A stretch of DNA of 64,000 bases from Clostridiisalibacter paucivorans DSM 22131 (GTDB lineage: Bacteria; Bacillota; Clostridia; Tissierellales; Clostridiisalibacteraceae): contig NZ_JHVL01000005.1 of assembly GCF_000620125.1 (NCBI RefSeq), positions 1-64,000 on the forward strand, read 5' to 3'. The position numbers were made by a program, and so were the translations under genes. How positions within the stretch are numbered: the first letter of the stretch is position 1; the number at the start of each line of letters is the position of its first letter. Shown piece after piece: positions 62,070 to 64,000 of the stretch. The notes beneath the pieces are model-generated. The model was not told the DNA's origin. It saw nothing but the letters and a program-made list of their open reading frames with translations, and made no database searches.

Positions 62070-64000
62070 CTATACTTTAAACTTATTGACAATTTGTTGA
62101 AGTTCAATAGCTAAATCAGACAATGACTCACTTGCTGAAGCCAGTTCTTCCATAGATGCAGTCTGCTCTTCGGTAGCTGCAGAAACATTTTCTATTTGCT
62201 CTACTACTTCTCTTGTATTTTTTTCTATTTCATCAGTTGAATCTAAAACATTATAACTAGATTGCGATAATCCTTCAATGTCAGTATTTATTTCTTTTAT
62301 TCCACCATTGATTTTCACTATGTTTTGAGCTATCTCATTAAAAGTTTTTTCAGAGATACCTGCTATTGTATTTCCATTATCAATACATCCTTTATTTTTC
62401 TCCATAACTTGTTTAGCTTTATCTATATTTTTTATATTATTATGTATTAATTTATCAATACTTTTAGTTGCCTCCTGAGTGTTGTTTGCAAGAGTTCTTA
62501 TCTCATCCGCTACAACTGCAAAACCCTTACCTGCTTCTCCTGCCCTTGCCGCTTCGATAGCAGCATTTAACGCCAATAAATTTGTCTGTGCTGAAATATC
62601 TTGAATCAAATTAATCATTTTATTCATTTCATCTGAGCTGTTTGTTATATTAAAAAGTACTTCTTCTATATCTTTAGAACTTCCCTCTATCTCTTTCATC
62701 TGCTTAGTTACGCTTCTAAGTTGTTTTTCTCCTTCATCAGTCTCTTCATATATACTTTCGGTAACCAAAGCTATATCACTAATCTTTGTATTTATATTAT
62801 CTATTCTATTAACCATATCTTTAATTAATTGATTAGACTTTGCAATAGCATTCATCTGATTTTCTGCATTTGTTGATACCTCATTAGCTGAACCAGCTAC
62901 CTGTTCAGATGCAGCTGCTGATTGCTGTGATGTTGACATAAGTTCTTCAGAAGAAGATACATCAGATGAAGCCTCACTAATTTGTCCTATTATACTTCTC
63001 AAACTATTAGTTAATGATTGAAAAGAATTTGCTAGCTTTCCGATTTCATCTTTTCGTTTTTTATTGTTCTCTGGAACATCTATACTAATATCTAATGACG
63101 CCATAATCTCTCCATACTTTGTAGCCTGTAATATGGGACTAGATATATTAGTTCCCAATATAAAGGCAATTATTATGCCTATAATTAATGCTGCGATGGT
63201 CAAATATAAAAGATTCCTCCCTAGATTATTTACACCTGCTAATATATCATCTTCATCTGCACCCACTCCAATAATCCATTCTTTAGTACTCATTGGCTCC
63301 AGTGCAAAGTATCTCCCCTCGCCATCAATATTATATCTAATAATGCCCTTCTTTTCTTCACCTAATCCTTTAACTGCTAATCCCCATTCTTTTAAGTTAG
63401 TATTATTCTCTATTTCCTCAAACAAATTTACTCTCTCTAACAAGTTCTTTGTTTTTATGAGCAAAAAATGTTCCATCTTCTCCTATTATATATGCATAAC
63501 CATTTTCCCCAAATCCTAAATCCTTAATTATGTCATTTAACACTGCTCCATCTCTTGTTCCTATTAATGCTCCTATTACATTGCTATCTTTTATTATTGG
63601 TACTGTATATATAAGTACTAAATTATCTGTAGTTTCACTCTTTACAAGTTCGGAAATGTTTCCTTGTCCAGCTAATGCCTTCTTTATATACTCTTTATCT
63701 CCAACATATCTACTTGTTCCATCTATATATTTAGCCATACCATCCGAATAGACTATCGCTAAATCTGAAAATTCATCCATTGATTTCAATTGCTCCTCTA
63801 ATAGCAATTTTTGTTTATTCCATAACATATCTTGAATTTCATTATCAGAAGATATTGCTTTAAGCACATTTAAATTAGTTTCTATCCTACTTTCTATAAG
63901 TTTCACAGCATTTTTTGACAATAATTTTAACCCTTGTTCTACTTCATTAATAGATTCTTCTTTTGATAATTTAAAAGATATCACACTCAAACATAAGGTA
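62070..64000 (-). pseudogene. methyl-accepting chemotaxis protein, frameshifted, 5' end beyond window
   Basis: Two overlapping frames together make one chemoreceptor. The upstream part (63418-64000, open to the edge) is a Cache sensor ending [14 protein letters not shown]; the downstream part (62070-63476) resumes with [20 protein letters not shown], then a helix ([20 protein letters not shown]), HAMP, and a signalling domain with tip [20 protein letters not shown]. The break falls in an AGAGAG run near 63432-63438: one extra AG, or one base fewer, would restore a single frame. It may be a decayed gene, a phase-variable site or an assembly error. Confidence 0.8.

Noticed and set aside
1-64000. 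tRNA or rRNA genes
   Set aside because: No sequence with a tRNA cloverleaf or rRNA-like composition was noticed; the only G+C-rich noncoding block is the OLE region.

Overview
The window is low-G+C DNA from an anaerobic, endospore-forming Firmicute of the class Clostridia. The evidence is spo0A, spoIVB, spoIIM, the complete spoIIIAA-AH set, dacF and ytfJ-type genes, half of a sigK gene, many TTG starts behind strong GGAGG ribosome sites, and the classical clostridial gene order. I cannot name the species. Almost every gene lies on the minus strand; the only plausible plus-strand genes are a truncated Cys-rich peptide at the far left and one HD-GYP-like gene near the right end.

Reading left to right: (1) 1-530: the 5' part of an IS256-family transposase next to the stump of a small Cys-rich, GG-motif peptide. 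(2) 535-9351: rluB, a redox pair, dacF, a GerW-type gene, a DUF2953 gene, scpB, scpA, a site-2 protease and cca. (3) 9458-16179: a second DD-carboxypeptidase, pdp, two purine nucleoside phosphorylases (one with altered specificity residues), xerD, spoIIM and nudF. (4) 16238-19906: a DUF3866 protein, a MraY-like transferase, a GT2 glycosyltransferase and SteA. (5) 20086-33594: spo0A, spoIVB, recN, argR, tlyA, dxs, oapA, a ~600-nt structured RNA, ispA, xseB, xseA, folD, a Kae1-like gene and nusB. (6) 33734-41609: an Asp23-type gene, spoIIIAH-AA, a CD1247-like acidic protein, efp and an aminopeptidase P. (7) 41710-52577: a full type IV pilus operon. (8) 52689-56442: a MacAB-like ABC exporter. (9) 56803-64000: a diguanylate cyclase, the 3' half of sigK, a degenerate HD-GYP gene and two chemoreceptors, the second frameshifted and cut by the window edge.

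The most striking element is the noncoding RNA at about 28305-28905. Its size, higher G+C, extensive base-pairing, own promoter and position between ispA and a small membrane-protein gene followed by dxs identify it as OLE RNA (ornate, large, extremophilic), with oapA encoding its membrane partner. The second is a sigK gene that exists here only as its C-terminal half and begins inside a palindromic site centred on AATGA. This implies a skin-type intervening element whose excision rebuilds sigK, with the upstream DNA (58349 onward) inside that element.

Functionally, the window joins sporulation control and engulfment-stage secretion (Spo0A, SpoIVB, SpoIIIA, SigK), isoprenoid supply (IspA, Dxs) with the OLE RNP, DNA and chromosome maintenance (XseAB, RecN, ScpAB, XerD), nucleoside salvage, and surface behaviour (type IV pili, chemoreceptors, c-di-GMP proteins). 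A family of palindromic intergenic repeats occurs at 1396-1485, about 22597-22735 and about 61983-62067. At least two genes (a pseudopilin and a chemoreceptor) carry single apparent indels in short repeats, which may be real mutations, slippage sites or assembly errors.
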